DNA of 64,000 nt from Fibrobacter succinogenes (GTDB lineage: Bacteria > Fibrobacterota > Fibrobacteria > Fibrobacterales > Fibrobacteraceae), in assembly GCA_902762305.1 (NCBI GenBank), contig CACWNW010000009.1, forward strand, positions 21,838 to 85,837, in the 5' to 3' direction. Positions 1 through 8,256 of the stretch are shown here, one piece after another (the first letter of the stretch is position 1; every line of letters begins with the position of its first letter). The translations under genes and the position numbers were made by a program. A model generated the notes under the pieces. It worked only from the letters and a program-made list of their open reading frames with translations. It searched no databases and was not told the origin of the DNA.

Positions 1-1
1 C

Positions 2-997
2 AATATGTACAACATGCGCGGCCGTGACCCGAGCCGCTGCCAGAAATGCGCCCGAGCAAGTTGCCTGACCCCGAAAGTCTGCGACAACATGGACACGCAC
101 CACCACGAGCTTCTGGAGCTCTACCGCGAAGTGCGCAACCACCCGAAGGTGAAGCACCTGTTCATCGGGAGCGGCGTGCGCTACGACATGCTGCTGCAAG
201 AGACCAACGACGAAGAACTGCGCAAGGACCACGAGGAATACGCCCGCGAACTCATCGACTACCACGTGAGCGGACGCCTGAAGGTCGCACCGGAACATAC
301 GAGCGACGAAGTCCTGAAGCTCATGCGCAAGCCGAGCTTCACGCTGTTCCACAAGTTCAAGGAATTCTTCGACGACGAATGCAAGCGCATCGGCAAGCGC
401 CAGCAGATAATACCTTACTTTATCAGTAGCCACCCCGGGTGTACCGAGGCCGACATGGCGGAACTCGCCCTCGAGACAAAGCAGCTCGGGTTCCAGCTGG
501 AGCAGGTACAGGACTTTACCCCCACGCCGATGACGATTGCGACCGAAATGTTCTATTCCGAACTCACGCCCGACGGAAAGCCGCTTTACGTGGCAAAGAC
601 ACCCGAGCAGAAGCGGAGCCAGCGGCAGTTCTTCTTCTGGTACATTCCGGAGAACCGCCCGCAAATCCGCGCGACCTTGGAACGCCTGAAACTCGGGAAA
701 ATCGGCAGGCTATTGCTGAGCCGCAGCGCGAAGGCCGAAGGCAAGGAATTCTTCCCGAGCAAGGAGCGCGAAAACAATTCGGAATACCGCGAGCGCGAAC
801 AGCACATGCGCAGCGAGCGTGCCAACGCACTCATCCCGAAAAAGGAAAAGCCCCGCTGGACAGAAGAGGAACGCGAAAAGTTCCGCAGGGAGCGCGAAGA
901 ACGCGCCGAACGCCAGCGCAGGGCAAAGGACCCCGCGTTCAATTACGGGCCCAAGAAGAAAGTCCGCTTCGGCAAGAAGAGCCCCTGGGGAAAATAG
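2..997 (+). CDS. ygiQ: YgiQ-family (UPF0313) radical SAM protein, C-terminal part
   Basis: The reading frame is open at the left edge, so the N-terminal part is missing. The remaining ~331 residues match the C-terminal half of the YgiQ/UPF0313 radical SAM family: a cysteine-containing segment (RCQKCARASCLTPKVC) near the cut, the phrase GRLKVAPEHTSDEVLKLMRKP around residues 94-113, SSHPGC and QLEQVQDFTPTPMT, then a basic, charged tail (DUF3362-like) ending in KKVRFGKKSPWGK. The family is widespread, and its exact substrate is not established. A terminator-like hairpin follows the stop. The family call is secure; function is unknown. Confidence 0.85.
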   Translation, partial: NMYNMRGRDPSRCQKCARASCLTPKVCDNMDTHHHELLELYREVRNHPKVKHLFIGSGVRYDMLLQETNDEELRKDHEEYARELIDYHVSGRLKVAPEHTSDEVLKLMRKPSFTLFHKFKEFFDDECKRIGKRQQIIPYFISSHPGCTEADMAELALETKQLGFQLEQVQDFTPTPMTIATEMFYSELTPDGKPLYVAKTPEQKRSQRQFFFWYIPENRPQIRATLERLKLGKIGRLLLSRSAKAEGKEFFPSKERENNSEYREREQHMRSERANALIPKKEKPRWTEEEREKFRREREERAERQRRAKDPAFNYGPKKKVRFGKKSPWGK

Positions 998-1014
998 GGC
1001 TTATAAATGCAAAA

Positions 1015-1051
1015 GGGCCGCCGCACGACTGCGACGACCCGAATTTTTTTT
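1015..1051 (+). terminator. Rho-independent terminator after the YgiQ gene
   Basis: A GC-rich imperfect hairpin (GGGcCGcCG with CGaCGaCCC, loop around 1024-1031) is followed by a run of eight T at 1044-1051. It lies 18 bp after the YgiQ stop, and the convergent glycogen synthase gene ends just beyond it. Confidence 0.65.
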
Positions 1052-1061
1052 GCAGACTGGG

Positions 1062-2291
1062 TTACCGCTTGCCTTCGCGCTTGTAGCGTTCGATGCATTC
1101 CTGGTAAAAGTCGTACGTCTGCTTGGCAATGGACTTCCAGCTGAACACGTCGATAGCGCGCTTGCGGCTCACCTCGCCCATCTTCTTCGCCAGTTCCGGG
1201 TCACCGAGGACCTTGTTGAGCTTGTTCGCAAAATCCGTCTGGAAGGCACCAGGATCGGCGGGTTCGAAATCCGTCTCGGATTTCGCCTTGAGTGGCACCA
1301 GGAATCCGGTCTCGCCGTCCACGATAATCTCGGGAATGCCACCCACCGCAGAACCCACCACCGGGGTACCGCAGCTCATCGCCTCGAGGTTGATGATACC
1401 GAACGGCTCGTAGAGCGAGGGCGTCGCGAAAACGGTCGCATGGCTGTAGAGCACGCGCAGTTCCTCGTGCGGGATGGCTTCCTGGATCCACACCACGCCA
1501 TCGCGGGTCGCCTGTACGCCTTCGATAAGCGACTTGCATTCATCGGCAAGCTCGATGGTATCGGGAGCGCCCGCGCAGAGCACCACCTGGGCGCCCTTGT
1601 CAATCTGCGGAATCGCCTGGATAAGCTGGCTGATTCCCTTCTGGCGCGTAATGCGGCCAACGAACAGCACATAGGGGCGCTTCGGGTCCACGCCCCACTT
1701 GGTCAAAATACCTTCGTCGAATGTCGGCGCATAAAAGTCCGGGTCGATGCCGTTGTAGATAACCTTCACGCGGTCTTCGGGCACGCCGTAAAGCTTCATC
1801 ACATCGCGCTTCATGCCCTGGCTTACCGCAATCACGCCGTCGGCAGCCTCGTAGGCAGTGCGTTCAATCCAGCAGCTCATGGCATAGCCGCCGTTGCCCA
1901 GCTGTTCCGCCTTCCACGGGCGGTGCGGTTCCAGCGAGTGCGTGGTGAGGATAAGCGGACACTGCAGAAGCCTGCTCGCGAGCACGCCGCCAAAGTGGCT
2001 GTACCAGGTATGGCAATGAATGACGTCGATGTCGTCGAGTTCGGCAGCCCACTGGAGGTTGATATCGAGCGGCTTGAAAATCTTCTGGAAGCGGTCGTCC
2101 TTAGGGTCCAGGCCCAGCTTGCGCGAAAAACCGAGAGCGCGGATATTGTCCTCGTCGACATCCTGGTCACCGAAGCAGCGAGCCTCAATATGGCAGAGTT
2201 TCGCGAGTTCCTGCGTCAGGAACTTCACGTGAATGCCAGCGCCGCCGTAAATTTCCGGCGGAAACTCATTGGTAAGAATAGCAGCGTTCAT
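1062..2291 (-). CDS. glgA: Glycogen synthase, GT4 (Corynebacterium-type) family
   Basis: This 409-residue GT-B glycosyltransferase should transfer glucose from a nucleotide sugar to the growing alpha-1,4-glucan in the cytoplasm. The N-terminus (NEFPPEIYGGAGIHVKF, residues 8-24) and the C-terminal retaining-enzyme E-x7-E motif (EPFGIINLE, 295-303), followed by GTPVVGSAVGGIPEIIVDGETGF, are typical of the GT4 glycogen synthases first described in corynebacteria, not of the ~480-residue GT5 GlgA of E. coli. VGRITRQKG (~211-219) is the phosphate-binding strand. The start ATG at 2291 has no competitor nearby. folE lies 29 bp upstream on the same strand. A maltose-1-phosphate synthase (GlgM-like) activity is possible instead and cannot be excluded from sequence. 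Confidence 0.82.
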   Translation of the reverse strand: MNAAILTNEFPPEIYGGAGIHVKFLTQELAKLCHIEARCFGDQDVDEDNIRALGFSRKLGLDPKDDRFQKIFKPLDINLQWAAELDDIDVIHCHTWYSHFGGVLASRLLQCPLILTTHSLEPHRPWKAEQLGNGGYAMSCWIERTAYEAADGVIAVSQGMKRDVMKLYGVPEDRVKVIYNGIDPDFYAPTFDEGILTKWGVDPKRPYVLFVGRITRQKGISQLIQAIPQIDKGAQVVLCAGAPDTIELADECKSLIEGVQATRDGVVWIQEAIPHEELRVLYSHATVFATPSLYEPFGIINLEAMSCGTPVVGSAVGGIPEIIVDGETGFLVPLKAKSETDFEPADPGAFQTDFANKLNKVLGDPELAKKMGEVSRKRAIDVFSWKSIAKQTYDFYQECIERYKREGKR

Positions 2292-2320
2292 ACAACAAAT
2301 CTCCGGTTACACCATTAAAT

Positions 2321-2893
2321 TTACTTTTTCGAGGAATTGATGGTCGCCATGAATTCCGCGCGGGTCTTCTCGTCGGTCTTGAAGCGGCCCAGAAGCTGGG
2401 TCGTGACCATCGTAGCACCCGGTTTTTTCACGCCGCGCATCGTCATGCACATGTGCGACGCCTCGAGCACCACGGCGACACCCCTCGGGTTCAGTTCCTT
2501 CTGGATGAGTTCCGCAATCTGGCGGGTCATGCGTTCCTGGATTTGCGGGAAGCGGGCATAGAACTCCACGACACGCGGAATCTTGGAAAGCCCGACAACG
2601 CAATCGCCGGGAATGTACGCCACGTGGGCGCGACCCGTAAACGGCAAGAAGTGGTGTTCGCACATGCTCGCAAATTCGATATTCGGGACGACAATCATCT
2701 CGTCGTACTTCTCGTGGAAGCGTGTCTTGAGAATATCTTCGGCGCGGGTTTCGCCCGAAAGTCCCGTCATGAGTTCAGCATACATTTTCGCGACGCGCTT
2801 CGGCGTATCGATAAGCCCTTCGCGGTCCGGGTTTTCGCCCATGCCTTCCAGAATCATCCGGAAGCCGGCAGCCATCTTTTGCATATCCATCAT
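2321..2893 (-). CDS. folE: GTP cyclohydrolase I
   Basis: The enzyme converts GTP to 7,8-dihydroneopterin triphosphate, the first step of folate (and possibly queuosine) synthesis. The 190-residue protein has the family layout: [19 protein letters not shown] near the N-terminus, the zinc and active-site segment [39 protein letters not shown] and [10 protein letters not shown] near the end, with the further zinc Cys in [12 protein letters not shown] chose the tandem ATG at 2893/2890; a longer reading back to 2935 would overlap the start of the divergent acetyltransferase. The 35-bp gap to that gene must hold both promoters. folD lies elsewhere in the window (8.3 kb). Confidence 0.95.
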   Translation of the reverse strand: MMDMQKMAAGFRMILEGMGENPDREGLIDTPKRVAKMYAELMTGLSGETRAEDILKTRFHEKYDEMIVVPNIEFASMCEHHFLPFTGRAHVAYIPGDCVVGLSKIPRVVEFYARFPQIQERMTRQIAELIQKELNPRGVAVVLEASHMCMTMRGVKKPGATMVTTQLLGRFKTDEKTRAEFMATINSSKK

Positions 2894-2928
2894 GTGCACA
2901 AAGATAGAAATAAATGTATTTTGATACC

Positions 2929-3579
2929 ATGACAACGCCGCAAAACATTCCCGACCCGATGGCAGTGCACCCGATTGCGGGCTACGACAAGGAAATCTAC
3001 GTGAAGCCGACGCTCAAGAACCCGAATATCATCGTGGGCGACTTCACCTACATCGCCGACAGCGAATTCGAAAGCCACGTGACGCACCTATATCCGTGGA
3101 ACAACGACAAGCTGGTTATCGGCAAGTTCTGCCAGATTGCGGCGGGAGTGGAGTTCGTGATGAACGGAGCGAACCACCAGATGAACGCGGTATCGACTTT
3201 TCCGTTCTACACGCTTGCAGGCTGGGACATGAAGGCGCCCGCCCCTGCGGACATGCCGCTCAAAGGCGACACGATTATCGGGAACGACGTGTGGATTGGC
3301 CAGAATGCGACGATACTCCCCGGAGTGCATATCGGCGACGGCGCGATTATCGGCGCAAGCAGCGTCGTGGGCAGCGATGTGGAGCCTTACACGATTGTCG
3401 CAGGCAACCCGGCGCAGTTTATACGCAAGCGGTTCGACGAGGAACTTACAAACCTGATGCTCGAATGGCGCTGGTGGGACAAGCCCATCGAAGAAATAAA
3501 TGCGCTCATCCCGTTACTCACGAGCAGCGACTTGACAGAAGTCAAGAAGAAAATTAAAGGGTTGCTCGGGAAAGGGTGA
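2929..3579 (+). CDS. Vat/CatB-type hexapeptide-repeat acetyltransferase
   Basis: A 216-residue left-handed beta-helix (hexapeptide-repeat) acetyltransferase resembling the xenobiotic acetyltransferases (streptogramin Vat, CatB). Visible features are VGDFTYI (N-terminal strand), [19 protein letters not shown], the conserved catalytic-type His in [14 protein letters not shown], then hexapeptide rungs [21 protein letters not shown] and [19 protein letters not shown], and the family signature [14 protein letters not shown]. The ATG at 2929 is preferred over 2914. An antibiotic-inactivating role cannot be assumed: many chromosomal members act on unknown substrates. It is divergent from folE. Confidence 0.85.
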   Translation: MTTPQNIPDPMAVHPIAGYDKEIYVKPTLKNPNIIVGDFTYIADSEFESHVTHLYPWNNDKLVIGKFCQIAAGVEFVMNGANHQMNAVSTFPFYTLAGWDMKAPAPADMPLKGDTIIGNDVWIGQNATILPGVHIGDGAIIGASSVVGSDVEPYTIVAGNPAQFIRKRFDEELTNLMLEWRWWDKPIEEINALIPLLTSSDLTEVKKKIKGLLGKG

Positions 3580-3593
3580 CCTTTCGCACAAAA

Positions 3594-4526
3594 TCACAGA
3601 CTGCGAATAGTCTCTTCAGAGAGATGGGTGTACCGAGAAATTTTGTCAATCGGTTCATTATCCGCAAGCATTTGCCTTGCCATTTCGAGTTCACGTTCGG
3701 AGACACCTTCAGCTACCTTCGCGTTGATTTCATCCGCGAATTCCTCAAAGAAACTTGCCCTCAGGACATTGTGATCCCATTTTTCGTGGAACATCTTCTG
3801 GTATGCCTCGAATTCTTCCTTACTAAACTTAGACACTTTGGAGCTTTCTGTCAAGGATTCGAACTTGCGTTCGTCTAGCTCAGCGGGCAGTTCCTTGAGC
3901 TTGTCCAGATAGCGAAAGAAAAAAAGCCACTTGCGAATGCTGGATGACCCAGCCTCAATGAAGAAGGGCACCTTCGAAAGTTCAACCGCCGTAAAATTGT
4001 ACGAATCTACAAATTGCTCTCCTGTTTCAAGATCCGTGACCGTAGCACGATGAATGATACGATCGTCATCAAACATTCTCTGTCGAGTAAAGGCAATGAC
4101 ATAAGTCGGCTTGACATCATAATTCCAATCATCGCCCGGATCAGCTTGGTTGGCAACCATCTCGCCAGCATAAAAAGCAAGCCGCTTCAAAAAATTGTCC
4201 TGCTTACGAATCTGCACCTCAATCTCAATCAGATTATCCATGTCATCCTTGCAATGCAAGTCGAAAATCGCCGTGCGCGACACCTTACTCCCGCTCATAT
4301 TGTGCGCTACGTTGCGCGTCTTCACTGTCACGATTGGCCGCTTAAGCTGCGGTTCCAGCAGGTCGTTTAACAGGTTCACGAGATTCTGCCGGCTGACGGG
4401 CTTGTCAGGGTCAAATGCCTTCTTGAAGGCGAAATCCACGAGAAGGTTTGCAAAAGGGCTCTTTTCGCCCGGCTTCACGATGCAATCCTTGAGAGGCTTG
4501 CGCTTAATCTTTTTATGGTTTTCCAT
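3594..4526 (-). CDS. Rpn-family PD-(D/E)XK nuclease/transposase-like protein
   Basis: A 310-residue member of the Rpn (recombination-promoting nuclease; PDDEXK_2) family. The N-terminal half has FANLLVDFAFKKAFD, a strand with IFDLHCKD then IEIEVQIRKQ (the D...E-x-Q variant of the nuclease core), and RLAFYAGEMVANQ. The C-terminus is helical and ends with a short helix-turn-helix-like repeat (LADNEPIDKISRYTHLSEETIRSL). A paralogue with very similar N-terminal 230 residues lies at 44690-45631. Known Rpn proteins are DNA endonucleases with phage-defence or recombination effects; which applies here is unknown. Confidence 0.8.
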   Translation of the reverse strand: MENHKKIKRKPLKDCIVKPGEKSPFANLLVDFAFKKAFDPDKPVSRQNLVNLLNDLLEPQLKRPIVTVKTRNVAHNMSGSKVSRTAIFDLHCKDDMDNLIEIEVQIRKQDNFLKRLAFYAGEMVANQADPGDDWNYDVKPTYVIAFTRQRMFDDDRIIHRATVTDLETGEQFVDSYNFTAVELSKVPFFIEAGSSSIRKWLFFFRYLDKLKELPAELDERKFESLTESSKVSKFSKEEFEAYQKMFHEKWDHNVLRASFFEEFADEINAKVAEGVSERELEMARQMLADNEPIDKISRYTHLSEETIRSL

Positions 4527-4554
4527 ATTATCTCCATTGTATTAAAAACAAAAA

Positions 4555-4640
4555 TGGACCACTCCGCAAAGCGGAAAATGATCCATAATACCACCTTTTC
4601 TGGTGTTTGGAGTAATATACAAAAATTACACGAACACGAC
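4555..4640 (-). terminator. Terminator-bearing dispersed cassette, copy 1
   Basis: Read on the minus strand, the 3' end of the nitroreductase gene runs into a short hairpin (CACC/GGTG) and then a long two-step hairpin (TGGATCA...TGGTCCA enclosing TCCGC-TTT-GCGGA), followed by a T run at 4554-4550. The segment 4571-4640 is about 93% identical to 23421-23490, which sits in the same place behind the hicB-like gene. Confidence 0.7.
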
Positions 4641-5216
4641 TTCGTTGCCGACGCGCGGAGATTCCGCGCGGTTCGGGAGGCCACTCTCCGTATCGGCGTA
4701 GCCGATGGCAACGGAGGCGTACACGCGCTCGTCTTCGCGCAAGCCAAGGCCACGCAGGTATTCCAAAAGCGTCGGGTCTTCGTTCAGCCACTTGAGCTGA
4801 TTGATGTAGCAACTGCCAAGATCGAGCTCGTTCGCGGCAAGCATCATGTTCTCCACGGCACAGGCGACATCGGCCATATTGTTGCCGTATTCCTTCTTGT
4901 TCGCGACCACGATCAGCACAGGCGCCGTGTAGCAGAACGAGTAGTTGCCTTTACGGGCGAGCGTAATGGAATTCTTGAGACTCTTGTAAAGGTCTTCGCG
5001 AAGTTCCATCGCGGCAAAGGCGGACTGCACGAGTTCCTTGAGCTTCGCAATCACCGAAGCATCCGAAATCACGAAGAAGTGGTTGCTCTGCGCGTTGCCG
5101 CCGGTAGGCCCGAACTGGCCCGCCTCGACAATCTGCTTCAACTTCTCGAGTTCAACAGGCTGAGCCTTGAACCTGCGGGTACTGCGACGCGTCTTGATGG
5201 CTTCGAGTGTGTTCAT
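4626..5216 (-). CDS. Nitroreductase-family FMN-dependent oxidoreductase
   Basis: A 196-residue flavin-dependent reductase of the nitroreductase superfamily. The N-terminus MNTLEAIKTRRSTRRFKAQPVE carries the FMN-phosphate-binding RRSxRxF motif, followed by EAGQFGPTGGNAQSNHFFVI, the mid-protein IVVANKKEYGNNMADVACAVENMMLAANELDLGSC, and GLREDERVYASVAIGYAD before the C-terminus. The length is normal for small members. The physiological substrate cannot be read from sequence. Its last codons form part of the dispersed terminator cassette shared with the hicB-like gene at 23.5 kb. Confidence 0.88.
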   Translation of the reverse strand: MNTLEAIKTRRSTRRFKAQPVELEKLKQIVEAGQFGPTGGNAQSNHFFVISDASVIAKLKELVQSAFAAMELREDLYKSLKNSITLARKGNYSFCYTAPVLIVVANKKEYGNNMADVACAVENMMLAANELDLGSCYINQLKWLNEDPTLLEYLRGLGLREDERVYASVAIGYADTESGLPNRAESPRVGNEVVFV

Positions 5217-5230
5217 AATATTTACCTTTT

Positions 5231-5276
5231 ACTGGATCCTTCGACTTCGTGCTTCGCACTCCGCTCAGGATGACAC
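5231..5276. repeat. Short dispersed intergenic repeat (CTGGATCCTTCGACTTCG type)
   Basis: The segment CTGGATCCTTCGACTTCG ... CTCAGGATGACA belongs to a family of short imperfect palindromes also seen, more diverged, at 9100-9188, 47862-47895 and 49945-49978. It fills most of the gap between argA and the nitroreductase gene. No function is known. Confidence 0.5.
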
Positions 5277-5283
5277 TTGCGTG

Positions 5284-6642
5284 TCACTTCTCCAACGGCA
5301 GAACGAGAATACGCGAGTTGCGCTTCTGGTTGTAGTTGTCCCGCTTGCTCTTGGGCAAGTCCTCGACCGTCCCGTCTTCGAATCCGAACGGGTAGAACCA
5401 ATCGAGCGCCTGTGTCGTGAGCAGGAACAATTTCTTGTAGCCCTTCATCTGGCCAATCGAAATCAGGTGCCGCACGATGGCATCGCCAATTCCCGACTTG
5501 CGGTAGTTCGCACCCACGGCAATGCCCGCAATTTCGGCCATGCCGTCTTCGAACTCGTGCAACGCACCGCAACCGTGAATGCTGTTGTCGATGCTGTACA
5601 CCACGTAGTCCTTGAGCTTTTCGGAAATGCTTTCCTGCGTGCGCGGCACCAGGTAGCCCTTCGCGATGTAGTCCTGCATAATCCGGAGGATATCCGGAAT
5701 ATCTTCGATGTTCGCGGGCCGGATACTGGAGTACTGGTTTGCATACACCATGGTACCGTCACCCCGCGCGCTGAAGACTTCTTGCAGCACGCTGCCCTGG
5801 AATTCACCGCTCAGCAAGTGGACACGGTTCGCGCCCGCCTCGCAAGCATGGATGGCGTTCATCAGGTAATCCATCTGCGCAAAATTCAACACGTCGGAAT
5901 TGAGTTCCAACAGTTCCTTGGCCTGGTCCACGTCCAAAGCCGAAATCACGCCCGACTCGGTGGGTTCCAGGTACTTGGTGTTCTTGCCGGTCACAAGCCC
6001 CTTGAGCTTGATACCGTTCTCGTTACCGATGAAGAACAACTTGCCCACCTTCATGTACTTGCAAATCTCGGTCGCAAGTTCGGTGGAGCTGATGTTGTAG
6101 GCATGCCCGAGCTTGTTCCAGCCAATCGGCGGAATAATAGGCACAAACTTCTCGTTCAAAAGCTGGTCGAGGATATCGCGCTGGATACGTTCGATCCGGC
6201 CTGTCCTCATGTAGTCCACGCCGTCTATGACGCCGAGGCTCCGCGCCAGCACCCAGTTGCCCTGGATACCGCTCAGGCCGCTCGCCGTGAGGTGGCTCAT
6301 GATGCGCTGGGCAACGCCCAAAGACGCCTGCTCGATAAGGGGCAGGGCCTCTTCGCTGGTAAGCCGCACGCCGTCGTGGAACTTGGACTCGATTTCCCAA
6401 GCCTTGAGCTGCGCGTCGATACTCTTGCGCGTACCCGGCACGATAATGATGCGGATACCCGCCTTGTGCAACAGGGCGATATCTCGCATGAGCACCGGAA
6501 ACAGGGGGTGGTCCATAAGGCTGTCGTCAATCTTCAAGATGAAGAGCTGGCCCTTGAACCGGTCCATGTAACCGAAGACTTCCCGGATGAACCCGGCGAC
6601 TTCGAAGTGCTGAGAGTAAAAATCAGACGCAGACTTGTTCAT
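5284..6642 (-). CDS. argA: Amino-acid N-acetyltransferase (N-acetylglutamate synthase)
   Basis: A 452-residue two-domain enzyme that acetylates glutamate with acetyl-CoA, the first step of arginine synthesis. The N-terminal ~290 residues form an amino-acid-kinase fold (FILKIDDSLMDHPLFPVLMRDIALLHKAGIRIIIVPGTR; GVRLTSEEALPLIEQASLG). The C-terminal ~150 residues are a GNAT domain (VGANYRKSGIGDAIVRHLI is the acetyl-CoA loop; LTTQALDWFYPFGFEDG near the end). This is the classical ArgA architecture. The ATG at 6642 (MNKSASDFYSQHFEVAGF) is chosen over an ORF extension into the upstream terminator. It is the terminal gene before a dispersed repeat. Confidence 0.93.
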   Translation of the reverse strand: MNKSASDFYSQHFEVAGFIREVFGYMDRFKGQLFILKIDDSLMDHPLFPVLMRDIALLHKAGIRIIIVPGTRKSIDAQLKAWEIESKFHDGVRLTSEEALPLIEQASLGVAQRIMSHLTASGLSGIQGNWVLARSLGVIDGVDYMRTGRIERIQRDILDQLLNEKFVPIIPPIGWNKLGHAYNISSTELATEICKYMKVGKLFFIGNENGIKLKGLVTGKNTKYLEPTESGVISALDVDQAKELLELNSDVLNFAQMDYLMNAIHACEAGANRVHLLSGEFQGSVLQEVFSARGDGTMVYANQYSSIRPANIEDIPDILRIMQDYIAKGYLVPRTQESISEKLKDYVVYSIDNSIHGCGALHEFEDGMAEIAGIAVGANYRKSGIGDAIVRHLISIGQMKGYKKLFLLTTQALDWFYPFGFEDGTVEDLPKSKRDNYNQKRNSRILVLPLEK

Positions 6643-6661
6643 AGTACAAAACTTAATAAAA

Positions 6662-6684
6662 AACGGCACCCCTGGGGCGCCGTT
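6662..6684 (-). terminator. Rho-independent terminator of the FKBP gene
   Basis: On the minus strand the stem AACGGC-g-CCCC/GGGG-t-GCCGTT is followed directly by TTTTTTATT. It separates the FKBP gene (upstream) from argA (downstream). Confidence 0.8.
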
Positions 6685-6715
6685 CTGCAAAAAACTAGTC
6701 CTTACTATTCAGGGA

Positions 6716-7645
6716 TTACTTCTTTTTACCCTTCGCAGGCTTCTTGGCATCCTTCGCGGGCTTGGCGGGTTCGGGAGCCTTCGGGGCTTCCGTGGCGGCC
6801 TCGGCCTTCGTGGGTTCGGCAGCTGCGGTCGCAGCGGCTTCTGCCGGAGCAGCAGGCGCCACAGCGGTGGTGTCCACTGCCGGAGTCTCGGTAAACACCT
6901 TCAGGAGCTCGACTTCGAACACGAGGAGCGCATTCGCCGGAATCATCGGCGGCACGCCGGCCTCGCCGTAGGCAAGGGCGCTCGGGATCCAGGCCTTGAC
7001 CTTCATGCCTTCCTTCATCACCTGGAGCAGGTCCTGCCAGCCCTCGATGACCGCGCTCACCGGGAATTCCAGCGGTTCGCCGCGTTTGACGCTGTTGTCG
7101 AATTCAGTACCGTCCAGGAGGGCGCCCACGTAGTGGACCTGCACCTTGTCGCCCACCTTGGGGATGATGCCGAGACCTTCCTTGAGAATCTTGTACTGCA
7201 CGCCCTTCGGGGTGACCTTCACCGTGGAATCCACGATGTTCTTGGCGAGGAACACGGCCTGCTCGTCAAGCGCCTTCTTCGCGGCAGCCCTCTCGTCGGC
7301 TTCCTTCTTCTGCTGCATCTTCAGGAGCAGGTCCTGCAGGGCAGCTTCCGCAGCGGAATCCGCAAGGAGCACCTGGCGGCTCGAATCCACCTCGTCCTTG
7401 ATGGCCTCGATGATGACATCGAGCTTGAGGGGCACGCTGATATTCGCGATGGCCTTGCCCAGGTCCATGCCGAGCGCGTAGCTGTAGCGGTCGACAGCGC
7501 TGTCCAGGTTGACCGTCTTCTCGGGGGTCACGACCGGGGCAGGAGCGGGGGCCGGTTCCGTCTCGGGGACAGCGTTCTTGTTTCCACCGCAGGCAACGAC
7601 AGCGGCGCAGGAGACGGCGGCAAGGGCAAAATAGCTAAACTTCAT
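6716..7645 (-). CDS. FKBP-type peptidyl-prolyl isomerase, lipoprotein
   Basis: A 309-residue exported proline isomerase of the Mip/FkpA type. The start at 7645 gives a lipoprotein signal (MKFSYFALAAVSCAAVVACGG, lipobox VVAC), so it is probably anchored in the envelope. An N-terminal dimerisation region (VDRYSYALGMDLGKAIANISV...) precedes the catalytic FKBP domain: KVGDKVQVHYVGALLDGTEFDNS, GEPLEFPVSAVIEGWQDLL, KAWIPSALAYGE and PANALLVFEVELLKV. A ~55-residue tail rich in Ala, Pro, Glu and Lys follows and ends in GKKK, which is unusual. The much longer open frame upstream has no homologous content and is not used. Confidence 0.93.
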   Translation of the reverse strand: MKFSYFALAAVSCAAVVACGGNKNAVPETEPAPAPAPVVTPEKTVNLDSAVDRYSYALGMDLGKAIANISVPLKLDVIIEAIKDEVDSSRQVLLADSAAEAALQDLLLKMQQKKEADERAAAKKALDEQAVFLAKNIVDSTVKVTPKGVQYKILKEGLGIIPKVGDKVQVHYVGALLDGTEFDNSVKRGEPLEFPVSAVIEGWQDLLQVMKEGMKVKAWIPSALAYGEAGVPPMIPANALLVFEVELLKVFTETPAVDTTAVAPAAPAEAAATAAAEPTKAEAATEAPKAPEPAKPAKDAKKPAKGKKK

Positions 7646-7900
7646 AAAAAACCTCGTTTTTCGTATGGCCAGGGGCACTTCTACAAAAATAGGATTTTCG
7701 GGAAAAAAATACCACTTTCGCAGGCCGTATTCGCGATTTTCGTACAAATTATGCAAAAAACGCCATTTTTCGGCCAAAAAAGCACACTTTGGAATCGCGT
7801 GACGCAATTCACGGAAAAACCGCATTGTAAATTCATGGATACAAACGGCTTGCAAAGAAGGCCGAAGGTTTCTATTTTTATACGCAGGAAGAGAATCGCT

Positions 7901-8143
7901 ATGAATAAGAGCTTCATGGACATAGTATCGAAGGCGTCGGCCAACAAGAGCCTGTTCGATTCCTCTGTCGAGGAGATCGCGGGCGCTCTCGATATCTCCG
8001 TCAAGGCAGCCTCGCGCAACGCATGGGCAGCCCCGGCCCGCCGTACGCAGCTGCAGACGACCGGATGGCTCCGCGGCTCCCTCTCCTACCCCTGGGCCAT
8101 CATCTGCATCGTCATCCCGGCGGTGCTCGACACGCTCATGTAA
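7901..8143 (+). CDS. Small hypothetical protein with C-terminal hydrophobic segment
   Basis: An 80-residue frame beginning [20 protein letters not shown], preceded by a GGAAGAG ribosome-binding site 8 bases upstream of the ATG. The middle contains a helix-turn-helix-like stretch ([21 protein letters not shown]) and the end is hydrophobic ([21 protein letters not shown]), possibly one membrane segment. It lies between the divergent FKBP gene and folD. The family is not recognised; function unknown. Confidence 0.5.
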   Translation: MNKSFMDIVSKASANKSLFDSSVEEIAGALDISVKAASRNAWAAPARRTQLQTTGWLRGSLSYPWAIICIVIPAVLDTLM

Positions 8144-8256
8144 CCGCCCGCCAGGGCCGTTTCCGCCAAGACACTCCAAGACGCAACCCCGCCATCACGC
8201 GGGGCTTTTCTATCTTTGGGGGCGAACATTCGCGCAACCCGCGCACCGGAGACATT

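Noticed and set aside
819..2318. A 499-codon plus-strand open frame overlapping the YgiQ end and glgA
   Set aside because: It is antisense to the clear glycogen synthase gene and lacks any recognisable motif.
5167..6894. A 575-codon plus-strand open frame
   Set aside because: It is antisense to argA and crosses the dispersed repeat and the FKBP terminator.
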